Assembly: GCA_964007475.1 (NCBI GenBank)
Contig: OZ023273.1
Coordinates: 28,817,557 to 28,881,556 of the forward strand
Reading direction: 5' to 3'
DNA length: 64,000 nt
Origin: Hybos culiciformis
Lineage: Eukaryota; Arthropoda; Insecta; Diptera; Hybotidae
Part shown: one piece after another, positions 48,589 through 61,100 of the stretch
Position numbering within the stretch: position 1 is the first letter of the stretch
Layout: each line of letters begins with the position of its first letter
Program-made: the position numbers and the translations under genes
The notes under the pieces: generated by a model
Told to the model about the DNA's origin: nothing
Database searches by the model: none
What the model saw: only the letters and a program-made list of their open reading frames with translations

Positions 48589-51500
48589 AAGGGTGTTTTA
48601 ATTTTTAGGAATTTATGAAAAATTTTCAATAAAAATTTTCCATTATAACTAGAAAGATATATACCTACCTTTAAGGTTGCCAAATGAAACAAAAACGATA
48701 GGAAATGGAAAATTTAAAATGTGAACTTTTAAAATTTTATACTATATTCTGTATTAAAAATTATTTTTACAAATTCAACGTATTCTACAGAATTGTAAAA
48801 GGAGTTAAATAATCTGAATAATCGTTATGAATCAAGAGATTTAGAAATAAGTAAGATTTATGGCAAACCTACTTTGTATCGTTGTTACATTCGATTACGA
48901 TCAAATGTATGGAATTATTAAATGATATTATGTTAGAAAACAGAAGACAAGAATTTCTCTTTTGATATTAAATGGATATGGTCATATGGATACTAAGATG
49001 ATAATAATGATAATATGGATACTAAGATGATAATAAAAAAAAAAAATTTTTAAAATTATACAAACCGGCAGATTAACATTTCTAGGGATTGATTTACCGC
49101 ATGTACCTACAACAGACGTAATATTATAATAAATAATAATATAAACCATTTGCATATTCTTACATTTTTATATTTTTCTTTTAAATATACATTTTAAATT
49201 TCAATTTTTTTTTTTTTTATTAATTTTATTACAATAATATTTACGTTAATTTCATATCAATATAATTTTTTTTTTTTTATAATTTATTCAAATTTATCGA
49301 TTTTATTTCTATTTTCTAAAAATGTTTCTTTTATATTTATTGAAATAAATTCTTTTATTTTTTGTTATGGTAAAAATATACAATTTTTTTAACGATAATT
49401 TAAATATTGTATTTTATTTATTTTTATACACACTTTGTTGATCCATTTAAAAAAAAAAAGAAGGAGAATGCGTTTTTTGATTCATTTTATTAAAATTTAA
49501 AAAAAAAAAAAAAAATTAGGTTTATTAAACATTAAAATCTTGTTTGTTTTAGGTCTTTATAGGTATATGGAAATATTTTTTATCAATTTTGATCTTTTCT
49601 AAATTTCGTAACATTTTTTTTTTTTTTTGAATAATTTTTGTATGAAAATTGTATAAAACTTACAAAAATTTGCTTAACACAATTTTTGACATATATTTTA
49701 AAAAAAAAGTTTAACCTAATGTTTTTTTATATCAAATTACAAAAAAAAATTGGCATCTATTTAACAGAAATTAAAAAATAATTTTTCAACGTTTATTATA
49801 AGTTCCATAAAAATATACTTTATTGAGTCTTTAATGATATTATTTTTTGAAAAAAAAAAAAAATAAATTAAGAAAAACGAGACACCGACCGAAAAGAAGT
49901 TTCACGCTACAAGTAATTCTACATTGCACCTATCACCAAACCGAGAGAATTTTTTTTTTTTTATAAAAATCCACGTGAAATAAATCAATATGAAATAATT
50001 CAGTTTCTTGAAATAAAAATAAAAAAAAATACCAAGGGAAATTATATATTTTAAATTCAATATATTTGAGGCTTTATATAAATGTTTGAATAAATATAAT
50101 CTTGGCATGACTAAAATACAACATGTTATTAAACTATACATTTAGATTATCGTTAATTAAACAAAAATATAAATTTATCAAAAATTTATGCTCAATATAA
50201 TTAAATAATTTTCAAAGTTGTTTTTTTTTTTTTTAATAAATTTGGCTTAGAAAGTAAAAATAAATTGTTGAAAATTAACCAAAATATTGATAAATATATT
50301 TTTAAATTTTTTTTTGATATGATCCAGAATTATTCGTAAAGATTAAAAATTTTATGCAATACTACACTACATACTTGATGGATGATTTTAAAATTTATGT
50401 GTGCGAGTCATTAGTGCATATTTACTGATTAAAGGTTTGTATTCAAAATTTTAATTTTTGATTAATTTCCACAAAATTATTGTTTTGGATCAAAAAACTA
50501 AAAAAAAAAGTTGTAAATACTTTAAAAAAAAAAAATTAAGATTCAAATGAAGATACCTCTACATTGTTTTAAATAACATTTATTTGAAAATCATAGAACT
50601 TTGTTTTTTTGGAAAAGAAAAATAAAGCGTTTCAGGCAGTGGAAGCATAAAAAGATAAAAATTGAGCAAAATGGTTAAAATATTTTAAGTTAATGAATTT
50701 TACAGCGAAATAGAAAAATATTTTATTATTTTTACATAATTATCAAATTAAAATTTTTGTATGTATTTTAATAATTTAATGTAAAAAGTGTACAAAACAG
50801 TCTTTAATTATATTTAAATATAATATATTTTTTTTTTATAATTTTTATTTATTTTATCTAATTTTTATTTATTATTATTTATCCAATTTTAATTTTATTT
50901 TTGTTTTATTTATATTATAAATTTATTCAAAATAATTTTCTTTTTTCACATAGAAAAAAAATTATAGTTTACACTAGTTTATTTTATATATGTATTTCAA
51001 TTATATATTTTGATTATACACAATCATTTCTGTACAATATTTATTTCTTTCATTCTGTAAAAATCATAAAAATAAAGAGAAAAGAATGTATTTCGATTTA
51101 CCCAAAATAAAATAATTGTTTATAAAAGAATGCACTTTAATTTTAAGGAATATTGCGAATATAAGAAGCGGGAAAACTTTCGACTATGATGAAGGAAAAA
51201 ACTGATAATAATAATCCTTTAGTCCTCGAGAAATAGAGCTAGTAAAATCGCTAAAAAAAACACAGATATTACATAGTTAATTTAGTTACATATGTAAGTA
51301 ATTGTGACAAAATTATAAATAAACTAATATTTTGTTTTAAACAAAGCCATTTATGTTAAATATATTGTATTTCATTGCGCAATATAGATGGGTAATAGTA
51401 AATAACATAGACAGTTCATCTATAGTATTCACTCGTTTTATGTAGCGCCTTTTTGATCGTAAAAATAAATGTAATGACGGTGAGTTAATCACAACCAATT

Positions 51501-51603
51501 ATTTCGCAACTGGCATTTTGTTTTTGATAAAAAATGTTCAATTAATTTGCTTAATTAAAATTTCTTAAATAGATTTTTACAATTGAAATATTTATTTATA
51601 AAA

Positions 51604-51642
51604 TGAAAATAGTTATGTGACGAGTTCACATAACTATTTTCA
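51604..51642. repeat. Perfect 17-bp inverted repeat with 5-base loop
   Basis: TGAAAATAGTTATGTGA at 51,604-51,620 is followed by CGAGT and then by the exact reverse complement at 51,626-51,642. Transcripts of either strand would form a stable hairpin. It is too short for a typical microRNA precursor. Confidence 0.85.
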
Positions 51643-53292
51643 AATCATGTCATTCCAAATTCACTTTGAAATTAAATTAACTAATTTGTTTTTTTTCTCT
51701 TTAAAAATATTTATTGTTATCCTCTATCTCAAGTTTTTCACAAACTTAGTTAAAAAATAATATTTTTTGTGATGAAACAGAAACAAAAAGAAAAAATTGT
51801 GGAGACTTTTAGTCCTTGAGGTAATGGGATTTACAAACTGTAAATAATATCGGAGCAAAAATTAATAAAACAAAAATAATTTCTTTTATACGTTTTTTTT
51901 TAATTAAAAATGTTTTACATTACCTTTTTTTGTTTTTTTAATTAAATTTCACTATTTTTAATATTACTTAGAATATTCGTATTCTAGAGTAAACTATTTT
52001 TTTCAATATTATTTCTAGAGCTAAGTTTTAGCTTGCGTTTGCTACGTGCTAAATTTTTTTGTGTGCTGCAATAACACTAATACTAAATGTAAAAATTAAA
52101 TAAAAATATAAATTTTTCTTTTTTACCTCTCTATTTTTTTAAGAAGTTTGTAGTTCTGAATCGATATAACGATTTAAAATGCAACTTTCTATATTTTACT
52201 AATCGCTTGACACTTGGTTTAAAATTTTAAAAGTTGAAAATGCAAATTTGTACCGGTAAATTTATATTTAGTAAAATTCGCTATAAAAGCGCTAATCCAG
52301 AGAGTTTTTACGGAATAACTCGAATAAATAACATTTTTAAAAATCGTGTCCACTCCAAATTTTGTAGATTCCAAGACTTTTTATGTCATACTGACTTGCT
52401 ATTATACCAAGAGTGAATTGAAATTCCACCGTTAATTTCCATTGAGTATAAAGTGAAAATTCTTTCGAATAATTAGACCCTAATTTATCATTCCACTATA
52501 ATTGCCATAAAGTTAAATTGTCATTGGAAAAAATAATTGGCTTTTACAACCGAAACCGGTAACAATAAACATATATAATGCAGAAGTATTACTGTATTTA
52601 ATTTTCAAAAAAATGTTTAAATTTATACCATTGATGTTTATTGATTAATTTAATACCCGATTTGTAGAGGTTTTTTAGTTTTTTTTATTGCTTTTGTACA
52701 AATTTTTATAACAAAATAAAATATAGTTTTAAAGTTACAATTACATTCAAATAAGCCCGAAAGATGTATAATGTTTCCCATTCTTATCTTATAACAGAGA
52801 GCACATTTAGAAGCTATTCTTACCTCATTTCTCGCATTTTAACAATCGAACTTGTATTGCGTGTGATCAAGACCTGATTTGAATGTGTACTAAACATACA
52901 CTTCTTTTCAACAAAGAAATTTTGCACAGTTATCAGAAACCAAAGAAAAAATTAACATTTCATAGATTTCTTACAATTGGCAAAATAAAAAATCAAAATT
53001 TATAAAAATGTTTCTTAATTTTTCCTCAAATGACATATTTTTATAAATTGTTATTTACAATATATTTTTAATTTAAAAAAAGTTTCAGTTAACAAAAACC
53101 TTAATGTATAATTAAAAAATTATTAAAATTATATAAATTAGGATGTTGAGTTCTTTGATATAGAACAACAAAGAAAAAATTTACAATTTTTAATCCCAGA
53201 CAAACTGAGATAGTATATAATTTTGTTTTAAAATTTTATTAATTATAATAACCTAAAATTTATTTTGTTTAGCATAATTTTATACATAATAT

Positions 53293-56200
53293 TTAACCTA
53301 CGACGTCTAAATTTTGAGCATCATGCTGGTGCTGTTGCGGTAAACTACCATTACTGGCTGCTAATATTATATCTGCAGGTGGCTGTTGCTGTTGTTGTTG
53401 AGTTGTTGCAATTATATCATCTGGTGAGGCAGCAATCGAATCATTTAGATTAATATTAGTTATAACATTATTAGAATTAATTAATGTATTACTAATATTA
53501 CCATTGCTACAGATTTTACTGTATAAGTCCGGTGTAGCTGTTGTTGTATCCTCAAATTCAGTTCGTATTGCTGTACGTTTTAATAGTTGTAAATTAGTTG
53601 GTAAATATGATAAAATATTATAAATAAGGCGTATATCGTCACTAGAAGTCCAAACACCAGGACGTTTATTATGATATAATTTGGCATATGTGTATATGTT
53701 TGCAGTTCGATCAGCTTCCATTTCCATTGACAGGGATGTTATAGCACAAAAAGTACATGCTTGTGCTCCACCATACCTAAAACATTTGTGAAAATTAATT
53801 AATTAAATTTTATAATAAATAAATTATTGAAATGTTTCAGAACTATAAATACCTGTCTACAACTACTATTGGTCCATTACGATAATCACTTGAACGATCA
53901 TGTACATCAATAATAAAATCATATATACTATTTGGATTTGACATTTCTGGCCATGACGGGCAATGTAACATTTTAACACTTAACTCATAATCATCTTGTA
54001 TTGATTGTATAACAAAATCACGACTAACGTAGTCATTTTTATTGGTTTTACTTAGAAATCTAACACGATAATAATCACTTTCAATGGGTGCTGCTTCATC
54101 GGGCCAAAATTGTGCAAAATTCTTAAAAAAAAAATAAAATTACTCAAGTAGAAATTTTGGTATAAAACTGATTGTATTTTTAATGTCTACAATTGGATGG
54201 TAAAAAAATTATTTAAGTTTAAAAGAAAATTAATATAATAATTTAGATCTTAATCGCGCAAAGATCATAGCTTAATACTGACCAAAAAAATATATTTCTC
54301 AATAAAATGAATAAGTTTCCCCAGAATAGATTTACGATATTAGATAAGCATAATTAGGTCATAAGTTTAATGTAAATAACTTACACAATTTGTGTTTAAA
54401 AAAAGCCTAACTTAACTTAAATTAACTTTTACTTTTCGCAACACTATTGCATTTTTTGAATCATATATGAATCTTTATACAAAATAAACTCGTACAAATT
54501 ATAAGAATTACTAAAATTTAATCATGTTCCCAAATAATAAAGTTTGCATTCGATATTCTGATTTAACATTTATTAATACTTACAATTTCATCTAAAGATG
54601 AAAGTAATACGATTGTTTGAGCATTATGATCCCAGACCATTTGCCAAAAGTCTTTAACTGTATGAGCCATTGGATGTTGAGTTACAATAAAATCTCGTAA
54701 CCTTCTGAATCCATGAAGCCAAGATGCATTTATATAATCACTGCCATCTTCACCCGGTTTTGGAGTTAAATGGACTCGACTGGATTCTATGGGAAATATA
54801 GCACCACGATTTTTGATTGAATTTACTTGTTTCATTGCACTTGCAATATGAATATCTTTTGTTTGGAATTGTATTATATTTTTATATTGATTTTCCAGAA
54901 AGCCTGTATTATTTTTTAATTCTTCGATTTGATCACGCCTTAAATTCGTCTCTTGACTTGCGATGGCTTCTACGAGTGAATCATGTACAAAAATATATTG
55001 TTCTTCGGTTTGCACCAAAAAATTACGTTGCACTCGAATGTGCCTTAAAAAACCAAACACATTAACAACATTTTTCTGTTGTATTTGCTTCAACATAGCA
55101 TCCAATACAATATAAGTTCCAGTTCGGCCAACACCAGCACTACAGTGCACAACAATTGGACCAGCATCAGGTGGATTTGCATTTGATGATTTTTTTACAA
55201 AATTTAATACTGGCAATGGATGATCGGGTGTACCATGATCTGGCCAATTTGTGTAATGATATTGATAGACAATTTTTTCGGTATTGACTTGTTTTTTCTT
55301 CTTTAACTAAAAAGATGAAATAGTTAATATGTTTTTGAAATTGTTCTTCGTTATTATAAATCATGACTTTTTTATTTTAAATTTTTTAATTTTTTAACTT
55401 CTTTAATTTAATTTGTGAAAAAAAAAATTTAGTAAGTTGTTATGCTAATTGTTCCAGCTACAAGTTGAAAATAGGAACGATAAATTAGATTGTAACTATA
55501 TTTCATTATACATTTGATGAGTGTACTATGCGAATTTTTTCCATTGACTCCACCACATCCAATTTTTACAGTTCAATTTAAAAAATGTATTTAAATAGAA
55601 ATATAGTCAAATATGAATACAGTAAAATGAAAAAAAAATTAACTTAAATGGACGTGACGGCTAAATCCGTTTTCGATATATTTGCAAAAAAACTAAAAAT
55701 GGTACACTAGAAAATGTGCCATCTCTACACATGTGTTATTTTAAATCTCAAAACTTAAAATTGTATGTACCTTTAAGTGTTTAATTTGAAATGTTCTAAT
55801 TGTGTAAGTAGCCATAACTTCTTCATCAACTAATTTTACTTGTATCACTCCGTATGTTTCGATTCCATCTTTAGGCCAATACATATCACATTTTCGACGC
55901 CCACGTTCCACTAAATTCGTTATCATAACAATTATTGAAACTCTTTGTTCCCAAATCATTCGCCAGAAGCAATCAAATGTATCTGGTAACGGTCCTTGAG
56001 TTCCAATAAATGCTCTAGCTTTTTGATATCCATCGATAAAATTAGCATTTATGTAATCAAGATTTTTCTTTTGACCCGGTGTTGGATGCAAATGAACTCG
56101 ACTATGGTCATCTAAAATAATAGAACGACAAAATTTTAGAATAGATTATTACATAAAAATTAATGGAAACATAATATGCTAATGATGTAATATTGTTCGG

Positions 56201-58129
56201 ATATTCGACAGTTTCCTATGATGTATTTTTAGGTCATTAGTATAGTTTGTGGTTGAAAAAACAAAAATAAAAAAAAAATAAATTCTTCGAAATATTCCTA
56301 CTCACTTTATTTACAAAAACATAATCTAAAATGTCAAGATATTAAGGTGATAAATATTTACTACAAAGAACATTGATGACAAAAAATATTTGTTAGGATA
56401 ACAATAATAATAATTTTTATATCACGTGGTTTAATGCTGAACATATTTGCGTCAATAATGAAATTGATTTTTTTTTTCCGATATCATTTTAATTTTTAAC
56501 CCTTTACTGTGTTGTATCTTGTATAGTTAGTAAGTAAGGAAAAATAAAATATTCCAAAAAAAAAAAAAAACGACGTAAAAAAATACCAGCATGTATTGTT
56601 AATGGTAATAAAAAGTTGAATGAAAAAAAAAATATTTGTACATTATCTATTTTGTAGTATGATAGTACTTATAGATATAGAAATGAATGAAGGATAATCC
56701 CATTTTACTAGAATGACATTTATAGTTTTGTACTAATATGAGGGAAATGTTGGTTCAATTATTGTTCTATTATCAATTTTAATATGCTTTTATTTTGCGA
56801 TTTTAAAATTATTTCAATCGCTTTTTAAATCATCATCAGAAGAATAAGATTTTTTCTAAAATTCAAATAATGTTTTTTTAATGTGAAATTGTTTCATTTT
56901 CAAAATTATATAAAGAGAAATAATCTATTTCAAGATTTTTGAGTGGTTCAATTTAAATTGAACATAAATTGAAGTTAATTTTGAAATATAAAGACGAAAT
57001 AATATGTAATATATATATATATATAATACATAGAAACATATTAATTACACATTTTGAACAATATTATAAAATAGAATTAAGTTTGTTAAGAATATTGGCA
57101 GAAAATACAATCTTCTTTTTAAGAAGCCAACAATCTGAAATTTATCACGCTTAAACCTGTGACGAAAAAGAAAATTTTAATAAATATGAAAAAAATTATT
57201 TTTGTTTAATGGTTTGAAAAATATTTACAAGTAAAAAAAAAAAAAAATTAAAAATATATATTCTAAAACATCGTCTTCTATCTAAATTATATCGATTGCA
57301 TGATTTGTCAACTCAAATTTAGCAAATTTTAAATTCTTCAAATAAGCTAACATGCAGGCGAAAACGAAAAATCGTCGTTTATTTTTTTGTATTCCTTTTA
57401 GGCGAAATTTTAATTCTATTTTACGTCAGTTTTTTCGTATACAATAACATTATGAACCTTTTATTTACTATGTTTTGATGCAAAACTTAATCAAAATCCC
57501 GGAGAATCGGTTTATTTATCATCATTAATAACGAAGGTGTAACGTGTAACTTATTATTTCCTAATAAAAATTTATTAAATATAAGAATGTAGAGCATAAT
57601 ATAAATTTCGGGAAATGTTCTTTGATATACAAATATTTTGGAGGCAAAATCTAATTGTATAATTTTTTTTAGATTAAATTTATATATATGTACATAGATG
57701 CATGTAATATCAAATAAAATTTTATCAATGAATTGAAAAAAAGAATTTTTGATTTCTTTTCTATAAAAAATTCAAAAATGTGTTCAAAAAGATATTTGGT
57801 GTATATATATATATAAGATATATGTACTATGGTACTTACATGCTATAATATTTAGATAGCGATTTTTTCTTTTATTTTCTGGATGTTGTGAATGTTCGCA
57901 CGGTAAATCTTCAACTATTGATTCATTTTGAATTGCTTCATATTCACGACTAAAACCTATATCACCATCTGCATGTAGTGAGGCTACATGTTTAGAAAAT
58001 TCATTAACCGGTATTGCTGCACGTATTTCACCGCCAATTTCAATTGGAACTTCCCAATCGACTTGTTGTACTGTTGGATGATTTGGTGGATCATCTAAAT
58101 AATAATAGGCAGCATGAAAACACTTTCGA
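53293..58129 (-). CDS. Ptp99A: Receptor-type tyrosine-protein phosphatase Ptp99A, 3' five exons (partial, about 702 residues)
   Basis: Ptp99A is a neuronal receptor phosphatase acting in motor axon guidance. Exons here: 58,129-57,840; 56,111-55,771; 55,306-54,584; 54,121-53,853; 53,776-53,293; all GT-AG and in frame. The first begins mid-codon, so upstream exons (extracellular fibronectin repeats and membrane segment) lie further on and were not found. The juxtamembrane part has the YYYLDDPP motif. D1 has KNRYLNI, WPDHGTP, the active loop [10 protein letters not shown] (Cys codon 55,142-55,144) and QTEEQY, so it should be catalytic. In D2 the loop reads VDRYGGAQA: Asp (53,855-53,857) replaces the catalytic Cys and Gln replaces the Arg, so D2 is a pseudophosphatase. 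The tail [13 protein letters not shown] and RTEFED, then Q/P-rich sequence, agrees with what I recall of Drosophila Ptp99A. Confidence 0.93.
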
Positions 58130-61100
58130 CTGAAAATAAAGAACAAATGTGGGTTCATAAAATAAATATATACTTATATGTAGAAAATAAGATATTTGTA
58201 GCATATAAGATATGTTGTTTTTTATTCTGAAATTATAGATAGAAACAAAAAATAATATTAATTTTTAAATTGGTTTTCTATTGAATGATATAAAAAGGTT
58301 TTTCGTAATTTTCTTTCATTTAAATTTGGGTTTGATTTTTGTGAAGAGATTTTTAATGTTCGAATAAAAGAAAATTTAAATCAAATATTTATTTCTTCTT
58401 GGCTTGTCAGCGAAGTATATTCATTTAAAATATATTATAATAAATTTCTTACAGAGATAACAAAAAGATAAAATCCAGCTTCTTGATTATAAAATTATGT
58501 ATAAAATTTTTATTGGAGTAATTTAAAAGATAGCCAAGTTTCACAAAAATCATCCCAACATTCATGAAAACAAAATTATAAAATTGCACAGAGACAGAAT
58601 AATAATAAAATAAAACTTTCTTTTAATATACTACATCATATTATACATTATACATTATGTTTATATACGATGGTATAAATTTCAAAGTAACTTTCATTTT
58701 CTTAGGCAATGTAATTTACATAAAATTGATGAAAGATAAATATTAAATTGAATTTGATATCTTTTCGTTTTTTTTTTTTTTACTTTTTTATGCTTCAATG
58801 CAATTTTTCTGCATACATTATTTTATGTAAAAAAAAAAAAGAAACATATTAAGCGTAAGTGTGCAAAAAGGATATCAACTTCAATTTACCATAAAAAAGT
58901 TTTTCTCCTTGGAAAATTCTTAGTAAATTAAGTTTTGTTATTTTTTTTTTTTTTGTGTGGGTAAATTTAAACTATACAACTCACTTAATTGAATTTATAA
59001 GGGCACCATATGAGAAACAACAAAAAAATTACATTAAAAATTTTCTGTTAGAAATTTTCTATACAGAGTTAGAGTGTATCGCAAAATGTATGTTATGTAT
59101 TTTATTTTATATCTGATAAACTGAAAATTTGAAATTCTTCATGTAAGGTTCCGAATGAATGCCATTTAGTAGAGCTTTCACATTGATTACAAAACCTGAC
59201 GGAGTCAATTTATATTTATGAATTTTAAGCGTTTTTTGCTTTATGCAATTAAAGATGATTTATTTTACATTATGTGTGTTTAAATAATTTTATTATAAAT
59301 TAATTTTTGATTAAATTTTAACATAGGTAGGAGTTAGAATAAAGACAAATCAATTTATTTAAAGAAAAAGTCGAGATTATTTAAATTATTTATTAATTAT
59401 TTTATTATTACATAGTAATATTTTCTATTCGTTGCAGCAACAAAGGCATTTTGTTTTAAATTAAAGTAAGTAATTTTATGCTAAAAATGTTTGACAAAAA
59501 TCGGTCTTGTCCTTGATTTTTTAATTTATTTTGTTGACATATTCTACCAAAATTAAATACACGAAATATGTACAATAGAACTAGAGACATGTAAAGTACA
59601 TTATGTAATATCTTTATTATATATATGTATAAATATGTACGTACTTTAGTTACGTATACCATTGAGGAGTGTTATGCAAATAAAAGATATTTATACTATG
59701 TATTTCTTGTTTCATTTTTTATGAGTAAAAAAAAAAATCTATTTTATTAGAAAACTTTTTGGTTTTTTGATAAGTCTAAAGGATTAAAATTTTTAACTTT
59801 ATAAGTATTTTTATTAGCTTTTATACAGTTTAAATAAAATACAAAACTTTTTACAGTCAATATTGAAGAAAAAACATATCAAAATATATGTTCATATATA
59901 TTTTGTAAAGTTGTGAAAAACTTTAATTAAATCATATATTAAACAAAAATCAGATAAAACTTTTTTAGAAAAATCATTATCTTGATAAGTTTGTGTAAAC
60001 AGAAAAATCAAAATTGTTTAAATTAAATAAACAAAGACAATTTGCATTTTTAAACCGAATGTAGTTAAACTTAACAACTTAAAAAATAACACATAATTAT
60101 TATACATGGTTATGGTATATTTTAAATTCACAGTTGAGAATTTAGTGTCAATAAAATTTTGGATATGTAATAAATGTGTAAATATATAATTGTTTATCTA
60201 TAAAGTCAAAATTCAAACAGTATGTACTAGAAAAACTTAATTTGAATATTGACCAGTTTGCAAGTAAATAAATCAAAGAGCTTATATTTGCATTTTCGGA
60301 AATTCATAACATTTTTTTTGTTAATTGAGGAATAATTTTCCAAAGATATTACTTAATATTTGTTCGTCAAAAGTTCAATAAATAAATTATATTGATAAAT
60401 TGCGAATAAATTAAATTTGTTCCCATGAGAATATAACTTTATAATTATAACTTAAAATTAAAAAAAAAAAAAACAAAAAAAAGCAATAAATAATTAAAAT
60501 TACTTATGTTCTTAAAGCGTCATAAAATGTAATTTATAAAAGAATTTCTATAAAATAAAATCATAAAGAAAAATAATAATCAAAGAATAAAAATTTTTTT
60601 TAAACATAAATATAAGATTATGTAGGTAAAAAAAAAATGTTTTTTCTTTGTTTTGAACTTATAAATTATAAAAACATTTTGATACGAAAAATTAAAAAAA
60701 ACTTTTAATAACTTTGAAAGAAAATCAAATTTTTATATAACTAACCATAGAAACTGCAATATTGAATTAAAAGTAAATTTTTCTGTACTAAGTTATTGAA
60801 TTTCTTTACTATATAGGATAAAATTCGATTTCATAATCGATGACTACCAACTAACTGATAGAAACAATAAATATGTACTAAAGCTTTTCCTCCGATTTTA
60901 AAGTGTCGACAACTTTCAGCCGAATAAATTTACTCATAATATAGTCAAATGAGAATTTTAATTAGATTCATAACTATTTATTTATTTTATTATAAAAATT
61001 CGAAAACCAAACCGACAATAATTTTATATGCATATTTTTAGTGTACATTATATGTATGTATGTTGTGTAGGTTATGTTTCCTTATTCGTATTTTATTCAA

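Larger units (their letters stand above)
47894..53292. other. AT-rich intergenic region between the orphan gene and Ptp99A
   Basis: About 5.4 kb of low-complexity AT-rich DNA with no recognised gene. It includes two short direct-repeat pairs at 48,511-48,588 and a perfect 17-bp stem-loop at 51,604-51,642. The part just below 53,293 should hold the Ptp99A 3' untranslated region; minus-strand AATAAA signals lie at 53,259-53,264 and 53,235-53,240. Confidence 0.55.

Noticed and set aside
59456..59662. 68-codon minus-strand frame as the Ptp99A membrane exon
   Set aside because: Its hydrophobic part is not followed by a basic stop-transfer and a phase-2 donor that would join to 58,129.
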